A DNA stretch of 64,000 nucleotides from Doryteuthis pealeii (lineage: Eukaryota > Mollusca > Cephalopoda > Myopsida > Loliginidae), in contig CM042157.1 in assembly GCA_023376005.1 (NCBI GenBank), positions 70,813,559-70,877,558 on the forward strand, read 5' to 3'. The position numbers and the translations under genes are program-made. Shown in pieces: positions 20,701 to 27,621 of the stretch. Position 1 is the stretch's first letter; the number at the start of each line of letters is the position of its first letter. The notes under the pieces were generated by a model. It searched no databases. It was not told the DNA's origin and saw only the letters and a list, made by a program, of their open reading frames with translations.

Positions 20701-23042
20701 AGTAGCGCAGGTTGGTATGGAGGCATGTAGCAAAAAATTAGAGTTGTAGGAAATGGACTCGTTGACCAGAGTTCAAATCCCAGACAAGGTTGTTTGCATT
20801 TCACATAGCACTAATACCCTTGGGAAAGGTATGAATCCATATGTTCTCCCTCCAGCTATGGGTAAAATAGTAGGCAGACTGGGCTCTTTGACCTTGGATA
20901 GGTAATCAGTCTAGGAGGAGGAAAACTCTGAATTTGAGTTTGATTGGGTTTGTGCATTCCTTGTGCACCAATTCTTTCCTATCGACTGTGCCAAAAAGTG
21001 CGGAATGGTCCAACACAAGCCTTCACCACTATAAACAAAACACTGTGTAGGTTGTTCATTGGATGAACCCTCATGCATCGAAAATAATGAGTCCATTTTT
21101 TCAGCACAGGTTGGATAATCTGATCTGTGTGGTAAAGTGGGGAACTGACGGTTGGTGTGGTGCTCCCAGTTATCTATTTAAAGCTGTATAAAGCTACGGT
21201 GCAGCCACACTTGGAATTTACGTCACCAATCTGGAACCCCTACCTCGCTCAGAACATTAACCTCCTGGAAACTGTACAGACGTGCAACCAAACGAATACC
21301 CACCATCAGGCATCTGCCATATTCTGAACGTCTTGGTCCCCTGGGAATGGATTCGTTGAAACTCCAGTGTCTGGCAACTGACTTCATAAACACTCATAAG
21401 ATCATTAACCATCTTACCAACTGCAACTCTTGAGCACCTTTTTGATTTCCATGTTTCTAACACACATAGACATGTCTACAAAGTGAGAAAACAGCATAGC
21501 TCACATGACTTTTGGAGAAAAAAAATTCACGCTCAGAGTTGCTGAGGCATGGAATAAACTACTTGCATCCGTTATTGGCTGCCGAAACACTGCATCTTTC
21601 AAAACCTCAATGCTTCCTGTAATTCGACAACACTATACCTGATATCCCCCCTACCACATATGCACATAAACATACATATATATTATTACTGTATGCTATT
21701 CATGTTCCTGACATTAGTACATTATTCTATGGGCTATATATGAGCCTTTGATGAGTTGTGGTGCACCTGAGCACTGTACACAACAAAATTTAATTATCAT
21801 TATATTGGAGGCCCATAGTGTAATGGTTACCAACATAGGAAATGAACATATTAAACACATACTAAATTATAATTCTACTTTCCTGGCATTGCCTGGTCAT
21901 GTGTCTCTCTAGGCCCATGAAAACTCCACTCCAGATAAAGTTGAGTTCAAAACCTGTCCATCAAACTATCAGTGATTTTTCACTGTTTTACTGTTGTTTC
22001 AAATTACCCTAAACTACTTACTAAAAATGATAGGCTATGCCTATCCATTATGTAACATCTCCAGATTTGTTTATTTGGTTCTGAAAATTTGTAATTGAAA
22101 CAGTATCAAGTTTAAAATATAATCTTTGGTTAAATCAAACTTAAAGGACCCAAATTCGACCATCGTATGTCACCCTGACGAGAAAAAAAATACCAAAAAT
22201 CAGGGAATTAACCGAATTTAATTAAATTTTCAGAGTTGATATATTGATGAATAAAAGATATAATGCACCCGTTATTTTATTTAAAAACATCTACATTTTT
22301 TTCAGGTCAGTTAACTTTGAACCACGTATCTTTAAAAATCCATGTTACGCCTCAAAGATACGTGGGAATTTAGGTCTGTTAAGTTCAACTTAACAATCTT
22401 TTACTGTTTTTTTTTTTTCTTTCTTTCTTTAATTTTTAAATCTATTTTTTTTATTTATCTTCATTCTAGGTGTCTGAATTAGAACTTTCCATTGCTCTCC
22501 GAGTGACAATCGTCATTATTGGCATTATATCCACAATCGTTGCTACATGTCTGTCAACGGTCTACGGTCTCTTCATCCTCGCCTCTGACCTCATCTTTGT
22601 GATCATCTTCCCTCAGCTTGTGTGTGTCATGATGATCCCGTCCACTAACACATACGGGGCACTCACTGGTTATTTCCTCGGACTAGTGTTGCGGCTTGGC
22701 GGTGGTGGGGACCAATACATTCCAATGCCTGCCTTCATTCATTACCCGTTCTATAGTCAGACAAAGGGACAACTTTTTATTTTTCGGACGTTTTCCATGC
22801 TTATGTCTATAGCCACTATTTGTTCTGTCTCTTTAGTGGTTCGTTACATCTTTAGTTGGAAATTACTACCTCTCAAATGGGACGTGTTGAACTGTTTTTC
22901 CAGAAGTCCCGTCTACGCACAGTCCCCATCATCACCTAATTGTGATCATCAAAATAATTTATTACAGATGACTCCATCAACATCCGCTACAGATAATATA
23001 GATTCAGCATCTTCTGTTCGGGACCAGTCTTTTCATACATAA
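7703..23042 (+). CDS. SLC5A7: SLC5A7-like high-affinity choline transporter, nine exons; exons 1-6 frameshifted as sequenced
   Basis: This encodes a sodium-coupled choline symporter of the plasma membrane, which in animals supplies choline for acetylcholine synthesis at cholinergic terminals. Exons in order: 7703-7917, 10632-10732, 12242-12391, 13531-13675, 14617-14740, 16371-16522, 17952-18059, 20458-20564, 22470-23042. All have AG/GT borders. Each exon matches successive parts of the roughly 580-residue, 13-helix CHT family: LVAGRNIG/FTMTA-like, IW-TLAP-GIL, VPIYLATLCGDVLWSASIL, AIAILYT, LGTL, IPAVLIGA, WNQT, ISAAVMSSVDGAILGSSSMF and YGLFILASDLIFVIIFPQL. The last three exons read cleanly to a stop; the first six need several one-base corrections each, mostly restored deletions. 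Start is uncertain: an ATG at 7734 is possible. It could be a true pseudogene, but conserved splice sites and deletion bias suggest sequence error. Confidence 0.85.
8637..8830. repeat. Palindromic MITE family C, copy 1
   Basis: Long inverted ends run from GGTTATTTCCTATAAGTCTA through AACCACTCTTGACTGA to ATTATTTATTTA and back in reverse complement. A short centre is rich in CCCTAA-like words. Other copies are at 9551-9739, 24683-24868 and 60172-60362. There is no coding capacity. Confidence 0.8.
9249..9431. repeat. Fold-back MITE family J, copy 2
   Basis: Ends CGATCTTGTTTCATC and GATGAGACAAGATCG are inverted. CAAAATCGGTTGTTTTGTTA pairs with AACAAACAAAGCGGATTTTG in the interior. Related to 7443-7620. 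Confidence 0.68.
9551..9739. repeat. Palindromic MITE family C, copy 2
   Basis: Same arms as copy 1: TAAGTCCAACATAAC and AGCCACTCTTGACTGATAAA pair with the reversed right end. Confidence 0.78.
9936..10130 (+). repeat. SINE family N with Ser/Leu-like tRNA head
   Basis: GATGATAGCCGAGTGGTTAG resembles the A-box half of a class II (Leu/Ser-type) tRNA. A weak B-box-like GGTTTCCATTCC follows, then the family N body (ACAATAAATATTCATTGATA, AATTCCCCTGAGG, TGACATAGTTT). It does not fold as a complete tRNA, so it is a SINE. Confidence 0.55.
10632..10732 (+). CDS. SLC5A7: Choline transporter exon 2 in window
   Basis: It starts after TTCAG and ends TATTTG before GTGAGT. The incoming phase joins G to CA to give Ala in the conserved TMTAT segment. 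The remainder aligns to the GGGxxNGTAE...W-LAP-GILVGLIFG region across three frames. At least three one-base losses are implied, for example GTTG reduced within the GGA-TTG-ATA-TGG part. Confidence 0.62.
11265..11420 (+). repeat. Dispersed family L, copy 1
   Basis: Shares GGGGCAAAAAATTAG, TCCATTATTACGAATGAT and TTAGATCCCTCGC with 13325-13460. Unclassified. The rest of 10733-12241 is AT-rich intron with a C-rich patch at 11600-11680. Confidence 0.5.
12242..12391 (+). CDS. SLC5A7: Choline transporter exon 3 in window
   Basis: It follows CATTGTAG and ends GGCTCTA before GTAATT. The first frame reads LVFAKKMRACKYLTML. A lost G (TTGGAT to TTGAT) then shifts to DPFYQKYG, and a further shift gives VPIYLATLCGDVLWSASIL. 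A lost A near the end (TTAATG to TTATG) completes the match to the IFSAL region. These are family-typical loop and helix 4 residues. Confidence 0.72.
12442..12670. mobile_element. piggyBac-like MITE, second copy
   Basis: Bounded by TTAA at 12438-12441 and 12671-12674. The interior is shared with 6325-6559 (TTTTCATTTAAAGT, CTGTTATTG, GGCTATCATTT). It sits about 50 bp after transporter exon 3. Confidence 0.66.
12714..12902 (-). pseudogene. LINE ORF2 C-terminal zinc-knuckle relic
   Basis: The minus frame ends in HHCFVCSHCNRDCHSKCADAV, close to the CxxCxRxCxSRIGLxSH tail of CR1/jockey-type LINE polyproteins, but the second half has diverged. A basic Lys/Arg-rich stretch precedes it. No reverse transcriptase is attached. 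Confidence 0.5.
13325..13460 (+). repeat. Dispersed family L, copy 2
   Basis: Shares GGGGCAAAAAATTAGTCTCG, CTATTATTACTGAATCAT and TTAGATCCTTGCACGC with 11265-11420. Confidence 0.5.
13531..13675 (+). CDS. SLC5A7: Choline transporter exon 4 in window
   Basis: It follows TTAATTCAG and ends GGTTTG before GTAAGA. The readable core is SLSSAIAILYT; the rest aligns to the VGG-Y-YTD-LQLF-IFFGL helix only after several one-base changes. The region corresponds to the helix pair containing the conserved YTD motif. Confidence 0.68.
13716..13916 (+). mobile_element. Solo LTR related to the gypsy LTR at 1785
   Basis: It shares, in order, a TATAGGT start, CCTATA, AATGGAATGCGC, TAATTGTGGCTTG, GTCGGACG and the ACAACA end with 1785-2013. 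No polypurine tract or internal sequence is attached, so it is a recombined single LTR in the intron between transporter exons 4 and 5. Confidence 0.72.
14225..14484 (+). repeat. Family I element with terminal hairpin
   Basis: About 260 bp sharing TTACACCTCAAAGATA, ATTATATCTTTTACTCA and TTCGTTAATTCCCTGATTTT with the reversed copy at 22130-22395. The right end is an almost perfect hairpin (AACGGACCTAAATTCCACC against GGTGGAATTTAGGTCCGTT). It lies immediately before transporter exon 5. Confidence 0.7.
14617..14740 (+). CDS. SLC5A7: Choline transporter exon 5 in window
   Basis: Bordered by TTTCAG and GTAAAT. The 3' half reads MLGTLTTEDVGVWIDLLITM, matching the WLGT...W-D region. The W appears as TG, one G lost. 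The 5' half matches a LLDHRVANIS segment in another frame. Confidence 0.75.
14826..15145 (-). repeat. Dispersed family D, copy 1
   Basis: Landmarks, read in this orientation's complement, are TATTCGGACTATTGTCCTCA, TTCATTGTTATCTGTAC, GGCCTTCTTC and GTTCAATCCTGCTCAAGG. Copies occur at 17005, 18098, 27285, 38512, 48970 and 56135, several as inverted pairs. Confidence 0.72.
15150..16370. other. AT-rich intron sequence
   Basis: No gene is seen apart from the flanking exons. A CA microsatellite lies at about 15637-15655, and several T or A runs occur. Confidence 0.5.
16371..16522 (+). CDS. SLC5A7: Choline transporter exon 6 in window
   Basis: Bordered by TTAATTCAG and GTGAGT. It starts TFGTIP, then a Trp codon appears as TG (one G lost). 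SFFQR follows, a second one-base loss, then MKSAVQAQLFSIIGAFFAII and LVIPAVLIGAAGTSA. This is the conserved IPWQ...QAQ...IPAxLIGA region of the transporter. Confidence 0.85.
17005..17275 (-). repeat. Dispersed family D, copy 2
   Basis: It shares AGGTTCAATACTGGTCAAG, CTCTGTGGATTGAATAAAGA, GAAGAAGGCCGGAGGGTACA and AACAATAAAGATGAGGACAA with copy 1. The AT microsatellite at about 17664-17702 lies further right. Confidence 0.7.
17952..18059 (+). CDS. SLC5A7: Choline transporter exon 7 in window
   Basis: Bordered by TTTTCAG and GTAATT. It reads cleanly as WNQTNLGQSPVEMNESYMML followed by PYVIKEFTPRFPSLL. It matches the family WNQT...ILPIVLQYL segment. Incoming phase 1 (A plus AT) and outgoing phase 1 (G plus GT) fit the neighbours. 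Confidence 0.9.
18098..18360. repeat. Family D inverted pair (palindrome)
   Basis: The left half (about 18160-18252) carries TGTTGTCCTCATCTTTATTG and CTGGCCTACCTC. The right half (about 18255-18350) repeats them reversed (GAGGAAGGCCGGAAG, AATGATGAGGATAAC). TTCCCTGTGTATTAC and CGGATACACAGGGAA form the centre. Confidence 0.75.
18817..18848 (+). mobile_element. Helitron-like 3' end (family M)
   Basis: The hairpin CTACCCAGGCGACGCCGGGTAG is followed by CCACTTCTAG and then T, the classic hairpin plus CTAG with insertion before T. A second end is at 20384-20414. The 5' start was not found. Confidence 0.55.
18870..19620. repeat. Unnamed direct repeat, three partial copies
   Basis: GGTTTGGTTTAG, TTTAATGGTATATCAAC, TTGTGGGTTATTTAATGCC and TAGAAGAACAGTA recur near 18920, 19165 and 19510. 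It is related to the reversed 3' end of family A and to 40190-40600. Not classified. Confidence 0.55.
19771..20383 (+). repeat. Interspersed family A, copy 2 (longest)
   Basis: The near-complete copy begins around GACCGCCCTGTCGGCTGGGG and runs through CTCTGCAGAGGGGTAAG and all landmarks to GATATGCCGTAAAACAAAAC. It lies in the intron before transporter exon 8, apparently inside the family M element. Confidence 0.8.
20384..20414 (+). mobile_element. Helitron-like 3' end (family M), second copy
   Basis: The hairpin TACCCAGTCGATGCTGGGTA is followed by GCTGCTTCTAG and T. It directly abuts family A copy 2. Confidence 0.52.
20458..20564 (+). CDS. SLC5A7: Choline transporter exon 8 in window
   Basis: Bordered by TTTACAG and GTAAGT. 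It reads cleanly MAAISAAVMSSVDGAILGSS followed by SMFVNNIYKEIIRKN, matching the strongly conserved AVSAAVMSSxDSxILxxSSM helix, which contributes to the sodium site in this transporter fold. Phases match exons 7 and 9. Confidence 0.93.
20606..20735 (+). repeat. SINE family B, partial copy
   Basis: It contains GGGGCCAGTTTAGCTCAAG, GGTTCACGGTTCAATAC and GCTAACTCAGAACATGAGTA. The body is replaced by another tRNA-like repeat (20736-20900). A detached body piece (TGTGTGGTAAAGTGGGGAAC) is at 21088-21175. Confidence 0.65.
20736..20900 (+). repeat. Dispersed family K
   Basis: Contains GAGTTCAAATCCCAGACAAG, CATTTCACATAGC, CTAATACCCTTGGGAAAGGT and CCAGCTATGGGT. Related pieces lie at 21806-22020, 23050-23255, 40430-40600, 43320-43420, 44075-44175 and 52185-52470. 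Several carry GTGTAATGGTTA, a tRNA-like A box. Confidence 0.6.
21186..21806 (+). pseudogene. CR1/jockey-type LINE 3' end (ORF2 C-terminus)
   Basis: Frames joined in order give LYKATVQPHLEF, SPIWNPYLAQNINLLETVQ, RIPTIRHLPYSERLGPLGMD, then FTLRVAEAWNKLLASVIGCR and NTASFKTSMLP. This is the typical sequence after the reverse transcriptase core in these LINEs (YGxxxPxLEYxxxVWNPY...LERVQRxAT...YxxRLxxLxLxSL...NxFxxRVxxxWNxLP). Several frameshifts and stops break it. The 3' untranslated end includes GAGCACTGTACACAAC and AATTATCATTAT. Confidence 0.82.
21806..22020 (+). repeat. Dispersed family K fragment
   Basis: GGCCCATAGTGTAATGGTTA is a tRNA-like A-box start; TGTGTCTCTCTAGG and GAGTTCAAAACCTG follow. 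It directly abuts the LINE tail. Confidence 0.5.
22130..22395 (-). repeat. Family I, reversed copy
   Basis: Inverted relative of 14225-14484. It ends GGTCTGTTAAGTTCAACTTAACA and contains CCTCAAAGATACGTGG twice as an internal hairpin. It lies just before transporter exon 9, so the two copies face each other across exons 5-8. Confidence 0.7.
22470..23042 (+). CDS. SLC5A7: Choline transporter last exon in window
   Basis: It follows CATTCTAG and reads 190 residues to TAA without a break. It contains helices with ALRVTIVIIGIIS, YGLFILASDLIFVIIFPQL, NTYGALTGYFLGLVLRLGGG and a final helix around SVSLVVRYIF, then a hydrophilic Ser/Pro-rich tail of about 55 residues. The family's C-terminal tail controls trafficking; no dileucine match was pursued. 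GT-rich or poly-T upstream sequence provides the branch and acceptor region. Confidence 0.94.
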   Translation: MSELELSIALRVTIVIIGIISTIVATCLSTVYGLFILASDLIFVIIFPQLVCVMMIPSTNTYGALTGYFLGLVLRLGGGGDQYIPMPAFIHYPFYSQTKGQLFIFRTFSMLMSIATICSVSLVVRYIFSWKLLPLKWDVLNCFSRSPVYAQSPSSPNCDHQNNLLQMTPSTSATDNIDSASSVRDQSFHT

Positions 23043-23049
23043 TCTCGGG

Positions 23050-23255
23050 AAGTCCCCGTGGCGTAATGACTTACATGAAACATAACTTAGTAAGTGGGTT
23101 TCAAGTCCAGTTAAATATAGCTGGACTTGAAACCGGAGTAATACCTCTAGGAAAAGTATGAACCCACCCCTCTAATCCAGCTATGGGTTAAATAGTACCA
23201 CTACTGTTTTTCTAGAATGATGGCTTTTGCATTAAATAACCCATGAAGGTTGATA
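23050..23255 (+). repeat. Dispersed family K and associated repeat
   Basis: GTGGCGTAATGACTTACAT, GGTTTCAAGTCC, TACCTCTAGGAAAAGTATGA and ATTAAATAACCCATGAAGGT match other K and A-related pieces. The mariner-like MITE inserts at its right end. Confidence 0.55.
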
Positions 23256-23257
23256 TA

Positions 23258-23954
23258 CAGGGTGTCCCAAAAATTTTACATCATTTCGTAAAATGATCCC
23301 AAATTTTTTTCATAAGATTTCTTTTATTAAATGAGGAAAAAAATTAATAAATTTTTTTCATAAAATGAGTAAAAAAAATACATAAAATCTTTTTATGAAA
23401 TAAATAAAAATTTTTTTCATAAAATGAGGAAAAAATCTAAAAAATTTTCATAAAATGAGGAAAAAGTTTTAAAATTTTTCATAAAATGAGGAAAAAATTA
23501 AAAAATTTTTCATAAAATTAAAAAATTTCATAAAATAAATTAAAAAATTTCATTTCATTTCATAAAATTTTTTTCATAAAATTAAAAAAATTTCATGAAA
23601 TGAGGAAAAAATTAAAAAATTTCATGAAATGAGGAAAAAATTTTAAAAATTTTCATGAAATGAGGAAAAAAATACATAAAATATTTTCATAAAATAAGGA
23701 AAAAAATACATAAATTCTTTTTATAAAATGAGGAAAAAAATTTACATAGAATTTTTCATATGAAGAAAAAAAAATTTTTTTTAATTTTAATAAAATGAGA
23801 AAAAAATTTTTTTTTTTTTCAGAAGATGAAAAATTTTTTAAAATGTTCATAAAATAAATAAAAAATTTTCATGAAATTAGAAAAATAATTTTTCATTATA
23901 TGATGAAAAGATTTGACATTTCATAAAATGATGTCAATTTTTTTGGACATCCTG
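23258..23954. mobile_element. Mariner-like MITE filled with a degenerate tandem array
   Basis: The left end CAGGGTGTCCCAAAAATTTT and right end TTTTTTTGGACATCCTG are inverted and flanked by TA (23256-23257 and 23955-23956), as in Tc1/mariner elements. The interior is about 25 degenerate units of TTTTCATAAAATGAGGAAAAA of variable length. No transposase is encoded. Confidence 0.82.
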
Positions 23955-23959
23955 TACTA

Positions 23960-24680
23960 TTAAGCAAGAAACAATCTGTTGTAACTTGAGTATCAGAGTT
24001 AACAGAGAAATAATGGAACAAACACAACGAATATTAAGAATAGGGAAAAAGGTTTACTAAGCAAACATACAAGGTGAACAGAGTAATTAACAATTGCTCA
24101 GTTGAATTAACAAGTGCAGTGAGATCTCGTTGTTTCTCTCTTCCAAGGTTTCATTAGACATTATTTATAGGAAAAACAGGATTCTATTCTCATTATTTAA
24201 GTACTATATAACATCATCATTCAGAATTTCTTATGAATTTAAATGATTTGAAGATCTCACCTTTTAATACCCTATTTTTTTAATCTATTGTGAGATCTGT
24301 GGGGGGTTGAGATTTTCTTTTTAATTTCCCCAACCAATACCATGTTATCTTTTACACAGGAATATCCAGGGAATTTTTCTCTCTTGGGATTTAAATCATT
24401 CATTCATAATAAAGTCTTGAAGTATCGGCTTTTATGTGACTCTAGATAAAATAACAATGGAAGACTGAAGAATTTTAATAAAATATTTTAAAAAGAGATA
24501 CATTTCATTCTGTTGAATCCAACTTATTGACTTTTAACATTTTTTTTGTATGTCTTATTTTTATTCTTTCTTTCTTTTTTTTTTTTTTTTTTTCTTTTTT
24601 TTAATTTCTAAACTTGATTTTAAATTTTTTTCAAAAAATATTTTTTAAATTTTTTTTTTTTTTTTTCCAAGATATTTTAT
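23960..24680. other. AT-rich stretch, no gene seen
   Basis: It holds a possible old element (CAAACACAACGAATATTAAG near 24020, GGAAATTT motifs) and long T runs at 24570-24670. Nothing codes convincingly. Confidence 0.45.
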
Positions 24681-24682
24681 TT

Positions 24683-24868
24683 GGTTATTTCCTATAATTC
24701 TAACACAAACAAAGGAGAACCACTCTTCATTGATAAATTATTTATTATTTTCCCATTAAACTAACCCTAAACCCTAACCCTGTCTTTTTTCCTAGTAGAT
24801 CAATAAATAAATAATTTATCAGTCAAGAGTGGTTCCCCTTTGTTCATGTTAGACTTATAGGAAATAAC
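24683..24868. repeat. Palindromic MITE family C, copy 3
   Basis: Same inverted ends (GGTTATTTCCTATAA and TTATAGGAAATAAC) and AACCACTCTT / AAGAGTGGTT arms. The centre has CTAACCCTAAACCCTAACCC. Confidence 0.82.
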
Positions 24869-24935
24869 TCTTTATTTTTATGATTTTGTGTTCTCCTTAT
24901 TCCTTTACAAATGAATGCAAGCTGTACAAAAAGGA

Positions 24936-24968
<33 letters not shown>

Positions 24969-24989
24969 CGGCATTGAAAGAGTCATTAT

Positions 24990-25290
24990 CGGCATTGCAG
25001 TCTCAAAAGACTATATAATTCTTGTGCCCCTGAAGTTACAGTGCCTCCTGTGACTGTGAAGTCCAATTTTCGAAAAACAGCCTCAACCACAGATTTTACA
25101 TGTAAATGCTGTCACTGAAAAATGCTGATGAGCCGGTGCTTTGTTCTGGAGCTCTTGTGGACTTCTTTGCTTCATGGTGTTGTGCCAAGGTGACTTCAGA
25201 CATGAACAGTCCGCTACAGAGAGCCTGACGCCACCGAGGGCAATTCCGAGCCAAATTTTCCCAGCTTTCAATGCCTTATTATAATATTTT
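24990..25290 (-). pseudogene. LINE ORF2 C-terminal zinc-finger relic
   Basis: The minus strand gives WENLARNCPRWR, HQHFSVTAFTCKICG, then after a shift GCFSKIGLHSHRRHCN. This is the FxCxxCGRxCxSRIGLxSHxRxC tail of jockey/CR1-type LINEs preceded by the usual D/NRxxWR segment. It is broken by one frameshift. Confidence 0.75.
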
Positions 25291-25388
25291 TCCTACTCTT
25301 TCAATGTCAAAGCACCTGAGACCATTCTTGTCTGCAAAAATGGTCTCCGGTGCTTTGGAATTGCAAGAGTAGGAACAGTATTATAATG
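25277..25388. repeat. Long hairpin beside the LINE tail
   Basis: TTATTATAATATTTTTCCTA pairs with TAGGAACAGTATTATAA, and AAAGCACCTGAGACCATT with AATGGTCTCCGGTGCTTT, around a loop of about 14 bases. Confidence 0.75.
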
Positions 25389-25831
25389 TGAATTGTGCAA
25401 GGGATTTAAGGTTGAGCATATAAATAAATAGTATGATTATAAATTAGACTGTTCTAGAACATGGTATTTTAAGAATTGAGTAGACCACCCATCCAACCAT
25501 AGAGGGTAATTTACACCTTTAGTTGTCAAAATTCCTAGTGTAAAATTGTGCGTGCGCATTATCTGAAATGAACTTAATTGTTATCAAAAACATTTTATGA
25601 TATTTTTGTGTTAAAGCATGCAGTTGTATTGTTTCTCAAAAAAGTTTCTAAGATTTGTTTATTTCGCACGAAGACTTTCAAGCTAGCTACCGGCTTGTTT
25701 CAAACCGCCCTGGTTTATAGGAAAAGAGATCTTGTTGGATCATCATGAATATGATAGGATAAAGGCGAGTGAAAGCAATAAGTTAGAATATTAAAAACTG
25801 AAGAAATTGTGAATACTAACAAGAATATGCA

Positions 25832-26020
25832 CCCTCCAGGCATAAGTATTTAAGCTTTAATATAAGGAAATATATTAAATCAGAAAGACTAACAAAATTA
25901 AATTAGAATATGAAATATGAAAAGATTACACTTATTTTAATTATATTTTAGTTGGTTTCTATATAAAATCATTTGTAGGATTGATGTTAATATGTTGGAG
26001 ATTAGAATAATAATATCAGA
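25832..26020 (-). repeat. Helitron-like family E, reversed fragment
   Basis: TGCACCCTCCAGGCATAAGT is a decayed reverse copy of the family E terminal hairpin. AATATATTAAATCAG, ACACTTATTTTAAT and the following bases match 37240-37440. Confidence 0.55.
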
Positions 26021-26176
26021 GATCAAGAATACTAAGTAATTATTTATTAAACCCAGTTTTGTTAAAACCTGTATGCAAATTAACCACATCCTATATTATG
26101 TAAACCTCCATTTCTTATTAATATATAAGACACATTGTGTTACGTACTGAGTTTTTCACAGTACCAAATCATGTAA

Positions 26177-26641
26177 TGTTATATACCTTTCTTTACTTCT
26201 TTACTTCTTCTATATCTTGGTCATCTATTCTTCTGGCCGGCTTTGCTATTCTGATCATCTATCTTGGTCTGGTCTTTTCTATTGGTCTGGATTTCTTCTA
26301 TGGGATGGGTCTGTTTCTGTTAGGGATTCCTCGTTACAGAAGCCCTGTTCATTGCACAAGACTTCGATTTACGTTGATGTTACTTTATTTATAAATCCGT
26401 CTGCGCAGATCCTTACATCTTGCTAGTCGGCTTTTACTTCTAACTGACTTAAACTTACTATATCCTTAAACCGGAAGACAGGCCTTCCATGCCTTCCGGT
26501 TTCACGATCCATCCCTGCAAGGCAAGGTGAGAGGGAGGTCAAGCGCCGTCACTAACTCTCAAGGCCATCAGCTGCACTAATCGCCATTATGATTTCTACA
26601 CTACCTTATAAAAGTCTTAGGGATCCAATAATTATGTAACA
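26177..26641 (-). mobile_element. LTR family H, reversed copy 1
   Basis: It shares TTCTTCTGGCCGGCTTTGCT, GGATTCCTCGTTACAGAAGC, CTTCCGGTTTCACGAT and ATTATGTAACA with 41650-42167 and, on the other strand, with 27724-28203. In the sense orientation it starts TGTTACATAATTATTGGATC and ends ATATAACA. No matching target duplication was found here. Confidence 0.72.
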
Positions 26642-26654
26642 ATTGAGGGATTTT

Positions 26655-27240
26655 AAATGCGTTAATAACATAGGCCTTTCGGGGCCTGTGTCTATTAATG
26701 AAATTAACAGCGTCGATCCCAGGGGGCTATCCCCCAGGCAACACCTACCCCCTTGATTTAAAGGGGCAGGGCTTTTTATTGCCCAGTGCCTGAAGCGCCC
26801 CCTTGAGGGGGAATGCCGACAGGATCGATGCATTTTTTTGTGTCTACTACCCATGAGCTTCGGCTTGTGGGTGGGCAAACATAAAAATGTCCTTGTGTCA
26901 CGCCCTCATAAGTGGGGTGAGAGGCAAATACCATAACATAGGCTCTTCGGGGCCTGTGTGTCTGGTGGCTTCGGCCACTGGACAATTAGTGATAATTAAT
27001 GGTATCATCCTAGGGGACTATCCACCCAAGCAACACTTGATTTAAAGGGGTAGGGCTGGATTTATTGCTCAGTGCCTGAGGTATCACCCTTGAGGGGGAA
27101 TACCGACAGGATCAATGCATTTTTTGCACCTGTAATCCCATGAACTTCAGCTTATGGGTGGTCCCACATTAAAAGACCTTGTGTCATACCCGCATATGTA
27201 TGATGCGAGGTAAATATTCTAATAACATGGGCTGTTTTGA
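26655..27240. repeat. GC-rich tandem dimer with many short hairpins
   Basis: Two units of about 275 bp start at about 26662 and 26932 (AATAACATAGGCCTTTCGGG and CATAACATAGGCTCTTCGGG), and the start of a third lies at 27215. Each contains CAGGGGGCTATCCCCC-type, CCCCCTTGAGGGGG-type and CTTCGGCTTGTGGGTGG hairpins, and GCCGACAGGATCGATGCATT. GC content is far above the flanks. No long frame is shared. Function is unknown. Confidence 0.7.
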
Positions 27241-27284
27241 GGCAAATCTAACTCATATTTTGATAAAGATCTTATTCATAAATA

Positions 27285-27545
27285 AGATTCAGTATTATTT
27301 TGATTATTCGGACTATTGTGCTCATCTTTATTGTTATCTGTAACATTTTGGCCGATGTACCCTCCGGCCTTCTTCAGGTATTCCTTTTCGGACTCGGGAG
27401 CCTCATCTCAAACATTCAGAGAAATAAAATAAAATTCATTTTATGTATTAATTATTTTGACAATAAATTAAATACTCACTGATAAACTTACACAATTCCT
27501 GAGGGTATTGTGACATAGTTTTGGTTACAAATAGATAACAAATCT
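27285..27545 (+). repeat. Family D copy 4 followed by family N tail
   Basis: 27285-27420 carries TGATTATTCGGACTATTGTG, GGCCGATGTACCCTCCGGCC and GGACTCGGGAGCC. 27450-27545 is the N tail (ACTGATAAACTTACACAATT, GTATTGTGACATAG). Confidence 0.68.
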
Positions 27546-27621
27546 TCATTATAAGATAATGGCCATACTGATTATAATTGAGAAATGATTATAATTAAAA
27601 AGAAATAAAAAGAAAAAAAAT

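Noticed and set aside
24740..24790. Telomere-like CCCTAA words
   Set aside because: They are the fixed centre of the family C MITE, seen in every copy, and not a telomeric array.
26137..26426. Short hydrophobic frames suggesting a small membrane protein
   Set aside because: They lie within an LTR repeated three times in the window, with no conserved frame between copies.
26655..27240. Self-cleaving ribozyme (hammerhead) in the GC-rich dimer
   Set aside because: No CTGATGA...GAAA core could be found on either strand; only generic hairpins.
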